This document shows, piece after piece, positions 33,601 to 44,959 of a stretch of DNA of 64,000 nucleotides; the first letter of the stretch is position 1; the number at the start of each line of letters is the position of its first letter. Origin of the DNA: Alitta virens (Eukaryota > Annelida > Polychaeta > Phyllodocida > Nereididae); the NCBI GenBank assembly GCA_932294295.1, contig OW028583.1, positions 3,483,501 through 3,547,500 on the forward strand, given 5' to 3'. A program made the position numbers and the translations under genes. The notes under the pieces were generated by a model. The model saw only the letters and a list, made by a program, of their open reading frames with translations, was not told the DNA's origin and ran no database searches.

Positions 33601-36600
33601 GAAGTTTGGGAGGGTTAAATTCCTCGTGGTACGATCGTCCACTCTTGATGTGGAACAGACGTCCAGTGATGCGACGAACAAGAAGATTGTCATCAATGCC
33701 GAATTCTACCACACTGTCCAACTTCTGTTTCCTCTTGTCCAAAAGACCATCTAACTGCAAATGAGAATTAATATCTGACCAGTCAAGCGCATAAAGGCAC
33801 ACTTATCATCTTTAGCTTCTCGGATCCTCTAAAGGCTGCTCCATTCAAAAGTGTGAGGTGGGTGCGGACTGAATGATTTTTGAAAAAGTGGGAGGGGGAG
33901 GGGAATCTCCAAAAGAAAAAAAGAAGGGAGGGGTGATTGTTGAGCAGTATTTTCTTAATATCTTAATTTATAAAAAACAGGGGGGGGGGGGGGGGAGGAG
34001 TTTCTGAAAATTTTCCTGTCCACCTCACCCAGGTATTACCCCAGGCAAATCTCGCAAAGTTGGGGTATTATCATAATTTATTCATGTGGCCCATGTCGTC
34101 AGAGCTGTCAAACTAACAGAAACAATTACATGGGCTTGTCCTTTGTTCACATTGTATGATATTCACTCATATGGATTGCGAAAACTGTTTACCTTTTTCA
34201 GAATCGCTTTTCATGGCTTCAATTAATGTATATACATATATACACACCATTTCTAGAGTAAACAAATCCCTCGTGATTGACGGTGGTTGTAACCACTGCA
34301 ACGGAATTTCCCCTTTTTGAGTTGAAGGATTGACCTCATTGGCCAGGGGTAGTAGTCAGGCCATGTCACGGCGGGGTCAACTCATTTAAATATAACGTTT
34401 GGGTCTCTGCTGATTGGCCAGTTTGGGTGTCAATCTCGACTTATTTGCAGGAGCTTTGCTGGAGTGGTCCGCCCCCACTTTTAAATAAAACAGCCCTAAA
34501 AACAATTTTTGTGGAGTCAGTTGGTTGAAACTTCAATCATAAAATAAAATATAATATTAAATAAACGATATTTAACTTTTTGTCAGTACATGAAAATTAT
34601 GTGTTGCCTTAAAAATAAATAAATAAACAATTGCATTGTGTCCCTGGTTTTTTTGTGTGTGTTTTCTATTTCTTAAGAATTCTGGGCTCACTCTCAGCTG
34701 GAGAACACCTAATATGTAACAAATTTTGTAGGACTACAATTTGCAATTAGGCATTTCCGAAGCGATTCCACAGACCTTTTCAGCTTGCACAGTAGTACGA
34801 GGGAAACCATCGAGCAGAAATCCCTTGGCACACTCCGGTTTGTTGAGGTTGTCATCGATCAATTCCACGACCAACTCATCACTGACCAGCTGTCCTGCAT
34901 CCATCACCCCTTTCACTCGCTTTCCCAGTTCCGACCCTGAGGCCACTACAGCGCGAAGCATGTCTCCTAAAAACGACAACACAATGATTCCAGACTAACA
35001 GTACTTTGGGCGTGTTTGTAATTTTGGGTATAGTGCAGTATAGCGGACCCAAATGTATGCCCATATTTGGCGTCTATGAAATATTAAAAAATATCGCATT
35101 TTTTAGCCAAAATATGTTCTAGCACAGAAGTATAATAATATTTGCGTAGCACAGCGGGGGTTTGGGGGGTGGCAGCCCCCGATAAAAAACAACAAAAACA
35201 ATGCCTTGTCTTGAAAATGAAAAGAGCGGTTGCTTTTTTGTGACGTCATTCATTGAATTCAGGGATATGACGTCATAGGCTTGACCAAAATACGTCATAG
35301 GCTTGACCAAAATACTCGCTAAATAAGGTAATAAATTTGGGTCCGCTATACTGTACTTCAGTAATTTTTTGCTACAGAGGAAGGCCTCAATTTAAGCAAG
35401 GTTGTATCGCGAAGTGAAAGTCAAATAAGTGGCACTGCTGCACATCTGAAAATTGTGTAGCAAATAAGTGCTAATCAAACCTTTTAACCATAAATTGGAA
35501 AATTTAGTAATTTCTATTACCCATATTTTGGGATTCTTTTGGAGTTAATTGTAATTTGGACGGTCAACTCCCTGTTACTATGTTATAGCACAGCTAGGTA
35601 TGAATAAGTAATAGTTCTCTAATCATTTTGACCAATTTTACTGAATTGCTAATTGAATTCACACATTGCTACAACGCTACTCAAACTGACAACAGTTGCT
35701 TCTCAAAAGAAAAAAAGTCAATGTGGAGGTGTTCCCAATGTCAGAGCACCAACTCAACATTTTGCCTTTTTTTTTGTTTAGTTAAATTAATTGCTTATTT
35801 TGGTTTTAATATTCTAATTACTGACATCACCGTGTAATCGACGAAGACTGCACTTAATTATCAGCATCCACCAATAATGCTCAACATTGAAACAATCCTC
35901 CAAAGCCTACACACACCGTTAATACTGTTTACATCACTGAGATACTTTTGAGTCAACAGGGGGAGCTAAGTGCCGGTCCTCACCTGACTCCTCACTCCCA
36001 TCTTAAGTAACGGAGACAGGTCGGGTTTGTCAAGCGAAAGGTGACATCACGATGATTGATTGATTGTTATCAACCAATCGGATCACAGAACTCGCCAGAA
36101 CCAACCTAAGTGTTTCTTCACTCAGTGAACCAGAGAGGTTCTCACTACCATAATTACCATTGTGACGTCATCAATGCACTCAATGATCTGATTGTATGAT
36201 TAGCATTGATTACGTCATCAAAGGTTGTAAGGACCAGCATGAACCCGCCCCTGTTGGCTCTAAAATCCCCCGTTGCACTATGATTAGTGTACCTGAATTT
36301 TAGGTCGCGATGGGTCACGATTCACACTATTCCCAAAAATTATCTTTTTATATATGAAGTTAATTACCGCAAATATTATCGTCGACCATCATCGCCAATA
36401 AAAAATAATTAATTTAACGGCCTCTCGACCAATAAGATGTCTGGAATGTTCGAAATAATGACGCGCAAAACATCGGACAAGAGTTGCAACGCTAGAAATG
36501 GAACCATTGGAAGATCATAGTGCGTTGCCTGGATTCAACTTTTAAAAAAAAGGCAGTTTCACATTTTTAAGTTTGACTGTCAGATCATACCTGTTGACAA

Positions 36601-37064
36601 ATGACATGCTGTGTATCTTTCGGCAAGACGCGGTGCCTGGAAAAAAGCAAAATACAAATGTAATTATCAAAAATTCAGCAAAAGAAAGTTTGGCATGACA
36701 AATTGATGGACCTGGAAGAACATTTTGCAATACAATTAATGTAAGTTACAAAAAATAACTATACAGTATACTGTAACTCTTGTCTATAACGATACAATTT
36801 TAAACACGACATTTTTGGTTTTGAGATCCAATCCAAAGAAATGCAAGTTTGCAAGTTGTGGCATTGACATTGATTCCATCCATTTTTGACAGGACCACAA
36901 ATGAATGGCACAATTCACTGATTCAATGATTGACATGACATTGTCATTGACAATTTGGCAATGTTGCCAATTTGTACCTGAGTTCCTTTTCCAGCTCCAG
37001 GTGGTCCAAGCAAAATGGCGTTTATCCCGCGGTCCTTCTTTAAAAATCTGTCCCACGGTGCCAT
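30605..37064 (-). CDS. AK2: Adenylate kinase 2, six coding exons
   Basis: AK2 catalyses ATP + AMP = 2 ADP, in the mitochondrial intermembrane space in animals. Exons in coding order: 37064-36978, 36636-36591, 34966-34776, 33754-33587, 32926-32850, 30758-30605 (TGA). All junctions are GT/AG and the joins keep frame, giving 240 residues (human AK2 is 239). P-loop [11 protein letters not shown] (19-29); AMP-site STGDMLRA (about 43-50); LLDGFPRT in exon 3; RRITGRLFH opens the LID, which runs through [24 protein letters not shown] follows; the C-terminal helix contains PDVCFKEI. The long LID marks the long form (AK2/AK3/AK4), and the N-terminal [14 protein letters not shown] and LID wording point to AK2. 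Introns contain MITEs (35032, 35946, 36272) and the palindrome at 32383. It is head-to-head with CREBL2. Confidence 0.96.
32383..32694. mobile_element. Inverted-repeat element with internal tandem repeats
   Basis: It lies in the last AK2 intron. The left end (TAAATATAGAATTGGACTG, then GGAATACTTCTCATGGGTCAT) reappears inverted at the right end (ATGACCCATGAGAAGTATTCC, CAGTCCAATTCTATATTTA) with about one mismatch in 42 bp. The interior repeats TATTTTGTATTCC(A/G)(C/T)GGAATA with TTATAGCGATATTTTTGATGC about every 60-80 bp; each TATTCC-N-GGAATA is itself palindromic. Outside the ends, AGAATTCTCAAGTAAAT and its complement repeat several times. The 90-residue frame inside is this repeat, not a gene. 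Confidence 0.85.
33955..34030. repeat. G-tract repeat, related to the CREBL2 3' region
   Basis: G16-like tract in AACAGGGGG...GGAGGAGTTTCTGAAAATTTTCCTGTCCACC, preceded by other G-rich strings from 33850. A C-rich relative with ...CTTCCTGTCCACCCCCTACC lies at 40260-40445. Confidence 0.5.
35032..35357. mobile_element. MITE, AGTGCAGTATAGCGGACCC family (copy a)
   Basis: Termini AGTGCAGTATAGCGGACCCA and TGGGTCCGCTATACTGTACT form inverted repeats extending through AAATTTATG. It lies in AK2 intron 2. It carries two full TGACGTCA palindromes (35241-35248, 35268-35275) and a duplicated ACGTCATAGGCTTGACCAAA. Other copies: 48184-48458, 62381-62676, partial 43224-43267. Confidence 0.88.
35946..36265. 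mobile_element. MITE, TTTTGAGTCAACAGGGGG family (copy a)
   Basis: Left end TTTTGAGTCAACAGGGGGAG ... GTGCCGGTCCT pairs with right end AGGACCAGC ... CCCCTGTTGGCTCTAAAA as an imperfect inverted repeat of about 35 bp. The interior has GTGACATCACGATG, GTGACGTCATCAATGCACTC and TACGTCATCAAAGGTTGTAA. A relative spans about 46758-47309. Confidence 0.82.
36272..36528. mobile_element. MITE, GTTGCACTATGAT family (copy a)
   Basis: It begins GTTGCACTATGAT and ends ATCATAGTGCGTTGC. The interior CATCGCCAATAAAAAATAAT, ACGGCCTCTCGACCAAT, CGCAAAACATCGG and AAGAGTTGCAACGC is shared with 54022-54253. It lies next to AK2 exon 2, on its 5' splice-acceptor side by less than 120 bp after allowing for orientation. 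Confidence 0.78.
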
Positions 37065-37416
37065 AATTTCTTGGTAATTTGTTCCGCTTCACACAAAAAT
37101 ACTCGCACTTCCACGCAGACACCGGCTTGTTTGTCACCTTGACCTTTGACGTGTCTTCTGATAACTTCTCTAACTCACATTTCATGAAAAATTATTCATT
37201 GACCCGTCGAATATGACGATTGAGTGGAAAATGTAAAATCCTCTGTGATTGGTTGACAGGACGTCTTAATTCAACGATTTGACCAATCAGATTTCTAGAA
37301 AACTCCAGAAAGGTCAAGGTCGTACTTGTTGATGTTTTTGTTTTGCAACATCTGCATAAACGTGAGTCAGTACGTTGTTTACCCTGCGTTAACGTAACCT
37401 GTTGACATTTTTAAGG
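37065..37416. promoter_or_regulatory. Probable bidirectional AK2/CREBL2 promoter
   Basis: 352 bp separate the two start codons. Visible candidate sites: inverted CCAAT (ATTGG 37248-37252), direct CCAAT (37283-37287), the heat-shock-like pair TTCTAGAA with a following AGAA (37293-37310), and TCAAGGTCG at about 37313, one base from the orphan-receptor site TCAAGGTCA. No TATA box near either start. The transcription starts are not known; the role is inferred from head-to-head spacing. Confidence 0.6.
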
Positions 37417-40213
37417 ATGACAGATTCTGTGCCACCTTCAGATGAACCAGGAGGGCACATGGCGAACGTTCAGGTGAGAAGGAAAGCAGTTTATTCAAGT
37501 GACCCACTGTCACTGGCAGTTTTGGCCAGTTTTACGTTGTTGTGCGTCATTGAAACGAACGGCATTTAGCAGTCATGCCAAGTCCTCTAGTAATTTGTCT
37601 CATTCTCTTTAATTTAATATATTTCTTTTTTTTTTCTTTTTAATAAATAATTTGTTCTCACTCCCAAGAGAATCAGAAATATTTTTAACATTAAATGACT
37701 TTAATTTAAACTGGTTGGAAAGGGCCAAAACTCTCACATTCGATCACCACTTCAGAACTTGGCATCTCTGCATTTAGTGATTTCCACTTTGTCTGAGAAT
37801 TGTCAACTGTCATGAATTGTCATGGCAAGGACCAAGGCAGAACGGCCTCCCCAGCCGGAATGACTGGCACTGTGGCAGTGACATGAATGTGTCAATTATT
37901 AATATTATTCACAACCCCCTTGCAAATTTATGTGTTTTTTTTTCCCCATATTTTTTAATAAATTATTATGATTTGTGGCTCTTACAGGGTTTATCTAAAT
38001 TTTGTTTATGTTTTTTAAATTTTAGGAAATTATTAAATTATATTATACTATATTATATCATATATTAGTTTATTTTATTTCATTATTATTATATTAATTA
38101 CCATGCTATAATTGATAGTTGAGAAACAAATCATACTGTCTATTAATATACTGTATAGTTCTGTATAATATTAATGCAATCAAGTGTGTCTTGATTTATT
38201 TAGGCAATTTTAAACTGTTTGATAAAGTACATCTTAGAAACTTGCAATTTTGACAGACAGTGCAGTTTTTAAGCTAATTGCTAGTCTCAAAATATGTACA
38301 ATACAATTGTCTTTATGGATAAAATGCATTGACCTTGAAATTGTCTCAAGTATCATTCATCAATTGAACCCATGGCTACATTTAAAAATAGGCCCTATAT
38401 ACATATACGTACATATATAGGGGGCTGTTTTGGTAAAAGTCCATTTTGGTAAGAGTCCGTGTTGACTGTAGAGCATTGAAGCAATGGCTGAACTCTTGTC
38501 TTATCCACATTCCTGTTGAAATTGTGTATTCATGATGATTATGCTTAAATTCTATATCTATATTGACAGCAAAAATTATGCAAATATCACCAAAATTCAG
38601 TGTATTTCTTTTAAGTGTGTCTAGAAAGTTAAGTAAACTAAGTCGAAGAACTTTAATTCACTAAACATTACAAATCAATGGTGATATGACTCTCCCTAAA
38701 AAAACAACTAAATGTTTAATGAAGTGGGCATTATAGTCAATAGGGACCGGGTATGCGGTTTAGAAAAATATGTGTCATGACAGTTTTAATAATCTCAGCA
38801 AGTAAGTCATAGCTGCTGCTGAGAGCATTAAAACAGAGGATGGGTTGATAAATTAAAAGGAAGTTTGCATTTAATAATTTAAATCATTTTTTCAGAGTGG
38901 ACACAGCAGTGGCGGCATAAAAAAGCCGGGCAAAAGGGGGCGAAAGCCCTCACGAATTGACATGAAGGCAAAACTAGAGAGAAGCCGACAGTCTGCTCGG
39001 GAATGCCGCGCAAGGAAGAAACTTCGATACCAGTATTTAGAAGAACTCGTTGCCAGCAGAGAACGGGCAATATTTCAGCTGCGAAGTGAGCTGGATACAG
39101 TAAGTCATGTTTATGATTATGAAAAGGAGCATGTGTGCTAACTAGAGAGCTAGAAATCGGTTCAATGGTTCAATTTTTTAGTAATCGATTAATCGGGGCT
39201 TCTGAACTTATTAGCGATTAATAATCGATTATTTGATATTTAAAACCCACACAAAGTGTTAATGCTGTGTTATGTCAATAAAATAGGTTTTTTTTTTATA
39301 CCAAAATCGATCAATTTTTATATGAATCATTAGTACTTGCAGTTCAATGCAGGTGGTAGCACATGACAACCGCATATTTTTCAGATTTTCAATCCGATGA
39401 ATCGATAATCATCGATAATCGCCGAGCCCTAGTGCTAACTAAAGTTTGTTTAGAACAATACAGGAACATATTTGATATATATATATGCCTCTTTTTAATC
39501 AGACCTGTGTATAACAAAACTTATTTAGAAATGGATCTGACATATTAACTGGTCCAAAGCAGGAATTACTGCAAATTTTTTACTCCTGCCACACTTGTTC
39601 AACTGTTTCATATTGTAAACTCAAATTTTTGGAAAAATTTCAAATAGATACCCGAAATTTAAATTCTACTGTCTCAATTTAAATTTGTTCAATCTTCACC
39701 GCTCTAGATTGCGGTTTTGTATTCCTTGAACAATATTGAGCAACATTGCATTGATGACCATAGGTCAAATTTGGTGAGTTGCTCTAATAAGATTCTGTAC
39801 ACGCTCCCGGTACTAACCCGCTCATTAAAATCACTATAGATGGCGCTAGTGGTCGACTTGTACACAGCAAATTCAATGTAATGTTTTTCGTTGCTATTAG
39901 GTAAGGTACCTATCTACGATTGAATATTTTTTTTAACGTGAATAGATGTACTGTTAATGTAATTGAAGTCAAATTGGTATTTGTAATTGTTTTTTTATGT
40001 TTTTTTCAGTTGAAAAAATGTAGTATGGAATTAGACCAAGGCAAAATTCCGGACAATGTGTTAAAATTTGTGGAAAAAGAAAATGCCAAAAAGTTGGAAC
40101 CATCAAATTCCACTGCCATGGCAATGGACGACAAAGACGATGACCGGACAGAAGATGAAGAGGAGGACGATGATGATGACGATGATGATTATGATGACTC
40201 TGATTTTGAATGA
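37417..40213 (+). CDS. CREBL2: CREB-like 2 bZIP protein, three coding exons, acidic tail
   Basis: Exons 37417-37473, 38896-39099 and 40010-40213 (TGA), all phase 0 with GT/AG borders, give 154 residues. The bZIP is diagnostic: [20 protein letters not shown] leads into the basic region [20 protein letters not shown], then a short leucine zipper ([20 protein letters not shown]) and M.LDQGKIP, all close to vertebrate CREBL2, a small nuclear factor reported to act with CREB. Exon 2 holds the N-terminal lead-in, basic region and most of the zipper. The last about 30 residues are almost all Asp/Glu ([21 protein letters not shown] region), absent from the roughly 120-residue human protein as I know it. 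The start is the first ATG of exon 1 and lies 352 bp from the AK2 start. Confidence 0.94.
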
Positions 40214-40255
40214 TGATAATGTTGTCTTCTAAAAGAAGACGAGAGCAGGAACATT

Positions 40256-40460
40256 TTCAGACCCCCCCCCCCCCCCTTCCAACCCCCACTTTTGGTTTTT
40301 TGACAAACCCACCCGCCCTCTCTTTTTTCTACATTGTGATAAAAAGAAAATACTGGTTAACCCCCCCCGCCTCCCCCTCTTTTTCTCTTTTGGAGAACCC
40401 CCTCACCCGCTTTTACAAAGACCTTCCTGTCCACCCCCTACCTCTCTTTTTTTAAATGAA
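40256..40460 (+). repeat. C-tract-rich repeat in the CREBL2 3' UTR
   Basis: C17-like tract, then spaced C-tracts alternating with CTTTTTCTC strings. Related in reverse to the G-tract block at 33.85-34.03 kb. The 81-residue Pro/Phe-rich frame across it is an artefact. Confidence 0.6.
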
Positions 40461-41521
40461 ACAGCCCTGCATACTTGCTATCATGATAATGGCATATAAA
40501 TATGTGTCAGATTTTCAGGGTAGTATTTTTTATGGCGTAGACATGAATTGATGATGTCATCTTTTCTGAACGAGGTAATTATCATGCCATACGAATGATG
40601 TGATTGTGATATGTACTGTAATTTTCAGGGTAGTTTAATTTTTTTAATAACTTTGACATGAGAGTAATTGTGCGTATGCCATACATCCATACAATTGTCA
40701 TGTTTTCAGTAGATTTTCAGAATAGTAGACTTAGACACCTTCATTTGAGAGTAAATTTAGGATGTACAAAGAATTGAAAATTTAGTCAAGTACTACACAC
40801 CTGGACTGACACAGTCCTAACGACGGGCTTGTTAGTCAATAGAGCTCAATAGGGAAGTAAGATGTTAAGATAATATCGCAGTATAACTTTTGTGATGACT
40901 TGAATGAAAAGGATGACATTTTATTGTCAAAAAGAATCTGTATGATGTATCATTAATTAAGATATATCTGTTGTTTTGTTGATATTGTAAATGGAATGTG
41001 TATTGTGTGTACGAGATATTTCGGAAACTGATAGTTGCTTGCATTTATAGCTGTCATAATGTCGAAAAGTTCCTTGTAAATATTTTGTGATACAAGACGA
41101 TGAATGTTTGAAACGAAGAAATTTTGATCGTAGACTTGTCCTCGGGCCGTGCTCGAGACAACAAATGATTATGTTGTATATTTGTTTGCATATTGCTGAA
41201 GCAAGTGTTCTTGATACTCAGTTTATTATTGTAACTATGTTGTGAATAACATATTATTATGAAAATATTGATTGTATAGATACATATATTATTGTTCGTT
41301 TATTTCTCATGCACAAATATTTTACGATGTGAACCTGGTTGAATATTGTATTTTGTCGGTGTCCATAATTTGTGGTATACTGATGTTTGTTTTACATTGT
41401 TCGCCTGAACGAATGTTTGAAAGTTTATTTTTACGAATTTTTACAAAAAGAGAGACTGTTTACTGACCGAGGAACCTGAATATATAGAAAGACTGTGGTG
41501 CTGTTTTATTCGGTGACGTTG

Positions 41522-41527
41522 AATAAA
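41522..41527 (+). terminator. Candidate polyadenylation signal of CREBL2
   Basis: AATAAA followed by TTGTTGTTAATTTAATTTGCTGTGTTTT, a T/G-rich downstream element. This would give a 3' UTR of about 1.3 kb. Confidence 0.45.
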
Positions 41528-41689
41528 TTGTTGTTAATTTAATTTGCTGTGTTTTATTGCTTACTTGTAGGTTGCTCAACCGTATTACAGTTGAACCTAA
41601 TAATTAAGACAGTGGCAAAATCTATTGTATTCACTTCATTGTCTTCTTAATATTGATTACCTACCATCCAGAGCCTTGCTAGGTTCACT

Positions 41690-41960
41690 ATTTCCCCAAA
41701 AAATAATAAACTTCACCTAGCATTTAATTTTTCATGCCATCAAAAATCCAATATGTAAACAAACCCAAGGCATATAACGTCAAAATACTCAACAATGGGT
41801 GATGATGCCAAGTCAATTGTGTTTCCAATGTTTTGGACTAGATTTCTTCAATGTACCATTTCTTTTTTGTAATTAATACCTGATATATATTCATTAGCTT
41901 GCACATATTTAGTGTGCCTTGCTCAAATGAGGTGATTTTCAATCAATTGACAGACAGTGG
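41690..41960 (+). repeat. Diverged copy of the TCATGCCATCA repeat
   Basis: TTTTTCATGCCATCA, GTGTTTCCAATGTTTTGG and ATTCATTAGCTTGCACA match the right part of the repeats at 44400-44760 and 63397-63680, with much divergence. Confidence 0.5.
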
Positions 41961-42317
41961 AGCTTTAAGGAATATGCTTGGATCCTGAAAAGTGTTGTTA
42001 TAATGATTTCTTGTCAGGAATGGACTTCTTACACCAGATCCAGGTAATGCAGCTGGGTTTGCTGGGCCGCTGCGACTAGCTGACGCAGTACGCAGGTAGG
42101 GGCTGCCATTAGCCGGGAGGAATTCCTCCCGGTAGCGTGTTCCCCGTTTCCGTTACGGTAATAAACTTAATTTTTTCAACTTTTTTGATCTATCACATCT
42201 TAGACTTGCTCGGAAAATTCCAAAAAAACTATAGAACGTAATCCTTTGGCCTAAGTATCTTTTGGCGCAAAAACTGAAAAATTACGCTCAACCGTTTTTG
42301 AGTTATATACATGGAAA

Positions 42318-42490
42318 GTTCAGGTAGCTGCCAGCTAGCTGTCGAGTAGCTGGACTCAGGTAGCCAACTTTACATATTCAGGTAACTGCCAGGTAGCTGT
42401 CAGGTAGCTGGGTTCGGGTAGCTTACTTTACATCTTCGGGTAGCTGCCTGGTAGCTGTCAGGTAGCTAGGTTCGGGTAGCCAATTTCACT
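42318..42490 (+). repeat. 58-bp tandem repeat, three units
   Basis: Units start at 42321, 42379 and 42437. Each contains CAGGTAGCTGCC, AGCTGTC(A/G)(A/G)GTAGCTG and CGGGTAGC...ACTTTACAT. Strongly AGCTG/GTAGCT-rich. Confidence 0.85.
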
Positions 42491-42520
42491 GATCTATATT
42501 ATATATTTTTTTGCAACCTA

Positions 42521-42845
42521 GTGTCGCAGGTTTCAGCCATAATGACACTCTTCTCATACCAACTATTCGTATCCCTCGTATCAGCGGTTTAGTCCGATCT
42601 GACATATGACTCCATTAGTTCTTTTGAGTAAGCTTTGTGTCAGTGATTTTTGCCAACCTGACATACATGAAATTAATTCTTTCGAGGAACCATGGTGTCA
42701 GTGGTTTAGTCCATTCTGACATACATACATATAACCTTAAATTCATTTGAACCTTTGTGTCGGTGGTTTAGTCCAATTTGACATATTTTGATGTTGTTAA
42801 ATATGAGTAGCCGTTGTGTCTGGTTTTTGCCTATCTGACACCTCA
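42521..42845 (+). repeat. About 59-bp tandem array of possible stem-loops
   Basis: GTGTC(A/G)G(T/C)GGTTTAGTCC starts near 42521, 42578, 42637, 42695, 42757 and 42816. In most units TGTCAG is followed about 15 bases later by CTGACA, so each could fold as a short hairpin. Spacer sequence between hairpins is not conserved. Confidence 0.75.
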
Positions 42846-43223
42846 CATATTATTCTCAGGGGACGTCCAGTTCCAGAATGTACAATTATGATATAATTAT
42901 TATTTTATTCTATTTTGGGGACCGTGTCTTGTCTAACTGACTTCAAGCCAAGTTGTACTGTTGCGCCTTTTCATACAAGTCATAATAAATTTGCCAAGAG
43001 CATTGATTACAGTAGGCTGACTGCTTGACATAATATTGATGAATTTTTTAACCTCATCGTTTACTTTGTTCAGGTCTGGCATTTCTTCATAGAGCACTCT
43101 ATAAATTCACGTCTCTCAATACCATACATAGAAATTCAAGAGGAAGTGTTACTCTGACTCAACTTGGACTGCCATCTGGAACTAAATTTGTAAAAAATAG
43201 TGATTATGTTCATTTTTCATAAA

Positions 43224-43267
43224 CGCCAAATATGGGCATAAATTTGGGTCCTCTATACTGCACTCAG
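43224..43267. mobile_element. MITE, AGTGCAGTATAGCGGACCC family, terminal fragment
   Basis: GCCAAATATGGGCATAAATTTGGGTCC-TCTATACTGCACT is the reverse of the family's left end. It abuts the poly-G MITE at 43265, which seems to have truncated or joined it. Confidence 0.7.
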
Positions 43268-43575
43268 GGGGGTTGATTCAGGGAGGGGTGTGGGGGATAT
43301 ACCCCCCACTTTCTGAGAAGGGGGGGATGATCAATGCAATCATCCCCCCCTGGTTTGGAACATTTGTGCTTTGTTGAACAGATCTACACTTGATATCACA
43401 TATCAGTACCAGTTTATAAGTTTGGCATAAGTGATCCATCATTAATTTACCTCTTGGCCAGTGTCCGCACATTAACTGCTACTAGTTGTACGAGTGAGGG
43501 AAAGTCACAGTGGGACAGACAAAGTAGGCCTGCATCCCCCCCCCCCCCCAACGTCAAGAGAAATCAACGCCCCTG
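43265..43575. mobile_element. Poly-G/C-bearing MITE (copy c)
   Basis: It begins CAGGGGGGTTGATTCAGGGA and ends AGAAATCAACGCCCCTG, so the ends are inverted repeats of about 15 bp around CAGGGGCGTTGATT. The centre (GATCCATCATTAATTTACCT, GTCCGCACATTAACTGCTAC) matches copies a, b and d. Confidence 0.85.
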
Positions 43576-44399
43576 ACTGCACTAAACCCAAACATTGTGT
43601 TTTCTTGTGTTTACTTAGACTTTAGCTATTATGTGAAGTAGATCAAATGATAACAACACAATTATAAGGCTTTAACATAATGCATAATTCACACGATTGG
43701 GGCAAAGCTGATGATAATGATACTTCCTATCTATAACAAAGCTATATCATAAATATTTTTATGTTCATAAAGTACATGTCCGAATGGGAATCAGGCTGTC
43801 ATGTGTTAAGGTAGAGTACGTAATGCTTTAGTGATTATATTTTCTGCCTATAGCTGCTGCATGGTGGTGTTGTTTGGGAGGGGCTATGTCTAAAAGTTGG
43901 AAATTTGGCCAAGATTAAGTGTGTGAAAATGGTTATTTAAAAAAACAAAAAATTTTTTCACTCCAAACTACTTGAATACATTATAAGATTCATATTTATT
44001 TCGGGAAAAAACCTCGCCTAAAATTTTCCTACAGTTACTAGATCTATATTGTGGCAAATATTGCAACACCTCTACAAATTCAGCTAAAGAGCAATCCTCT
44101 CTAGCACTAGCTATTACCAGGTCTAATGACCACTTGAGGTTTTAACCACCCCAAGTGAACAACCTCACAGCACGAAGGATGCTCGAACAGCCGAGACCTA
44201 GGACTGGCTCCTCCGGATCCACCATATATTATGTGGCAACCTTTCCAATGTTTCTGCCAAAGGAGCCCAAGAGCAATCCTCTCTAATTATAAGTCAACCT
44301 CATTTGATGAGCAGGCCTCCTATAGGCCATATATCAGGTGAGATGTTGTGAAGTGGTTATGGGGAGAAAAAGTAACAGAACCTACAGGTGGCACTACGA

Positions 44400-44760
44400 C
44401 CATATTAATATGTAGCTGTCAATGCCAGGAGTGAGCAAAGCTATATTATATGTATATTTATGTCAACTTAAAGTTACTGTGTCTCCAGATTTAGCACATT
44501 CAAGTATTTATATATATAAAAATGCTGCCTTCTTGTCTTATGACATTTTTTACCATGAGGCATTACACATGCCCACTTTGGCACAACAATTTAGTCTTAA
44601 TTTACAATAAATAATTTAAGTATTAGGTTTTTCATGCCATCATACCCTGTGTGTTTCCAATGTTTTAGTCTGGATTTTCAATGTAAGATTTATTTTTAGT
44701 AACAATGTCTGATAAAATCATTAGTTAACACACAAATTTAGTATGCCCTGAATATTTCTG
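44400..44760 (+). repeat. Dispersed repeat ATGTAGCTGTCAATGCCAGG (copy a)
   Basis: AATGCCAGGAGTGAGCAAAGC, TTACTGTGTCTCCAGATTTA, CTTGTCTTATGACATTTTTT and CAACAATTTAGTCTTAATTT recur at 63397-63680 and inverted at 63689-63888. The 62-residue frame within is shared by the copies but is repeat sequence. Confidence 0.85.
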
Positions 44761-44959
44761 GCGGGGAATTTTGCATCCAACAGATATATTGGCCCATTAG
44801 TTATTTTCAACTATTTGATGAGTTTTAGCAAATTGCAAATTTGACAGAGTGCAGCTTTAAATCTCAACTATTAATTAGACTTCATGTAGGTTTTAAAATT
44901 TTCAAAATCGGACAATAGATAACAATTTTAGAGGCAAAAGAAGTCAGATAATTGTAATG

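Noticed and set aside
36784..37185. 133-residue minus frame over AK2 exon 1
   Set aside because: It reads a different frame from the P-loop-encoding one; the true coding exon is 36978-37064.
38879..39070. 63-residue minus-strand frame
   Set aside because: It is the antisense shadow of CREBL2 exon 2.
44422..44610. 62-residue frame shared with 63684-63866
   Set aside because: Both are copies of one dispersed repeat. Shared reading is explained by shared repeat sequence, and copies diverge with indels.
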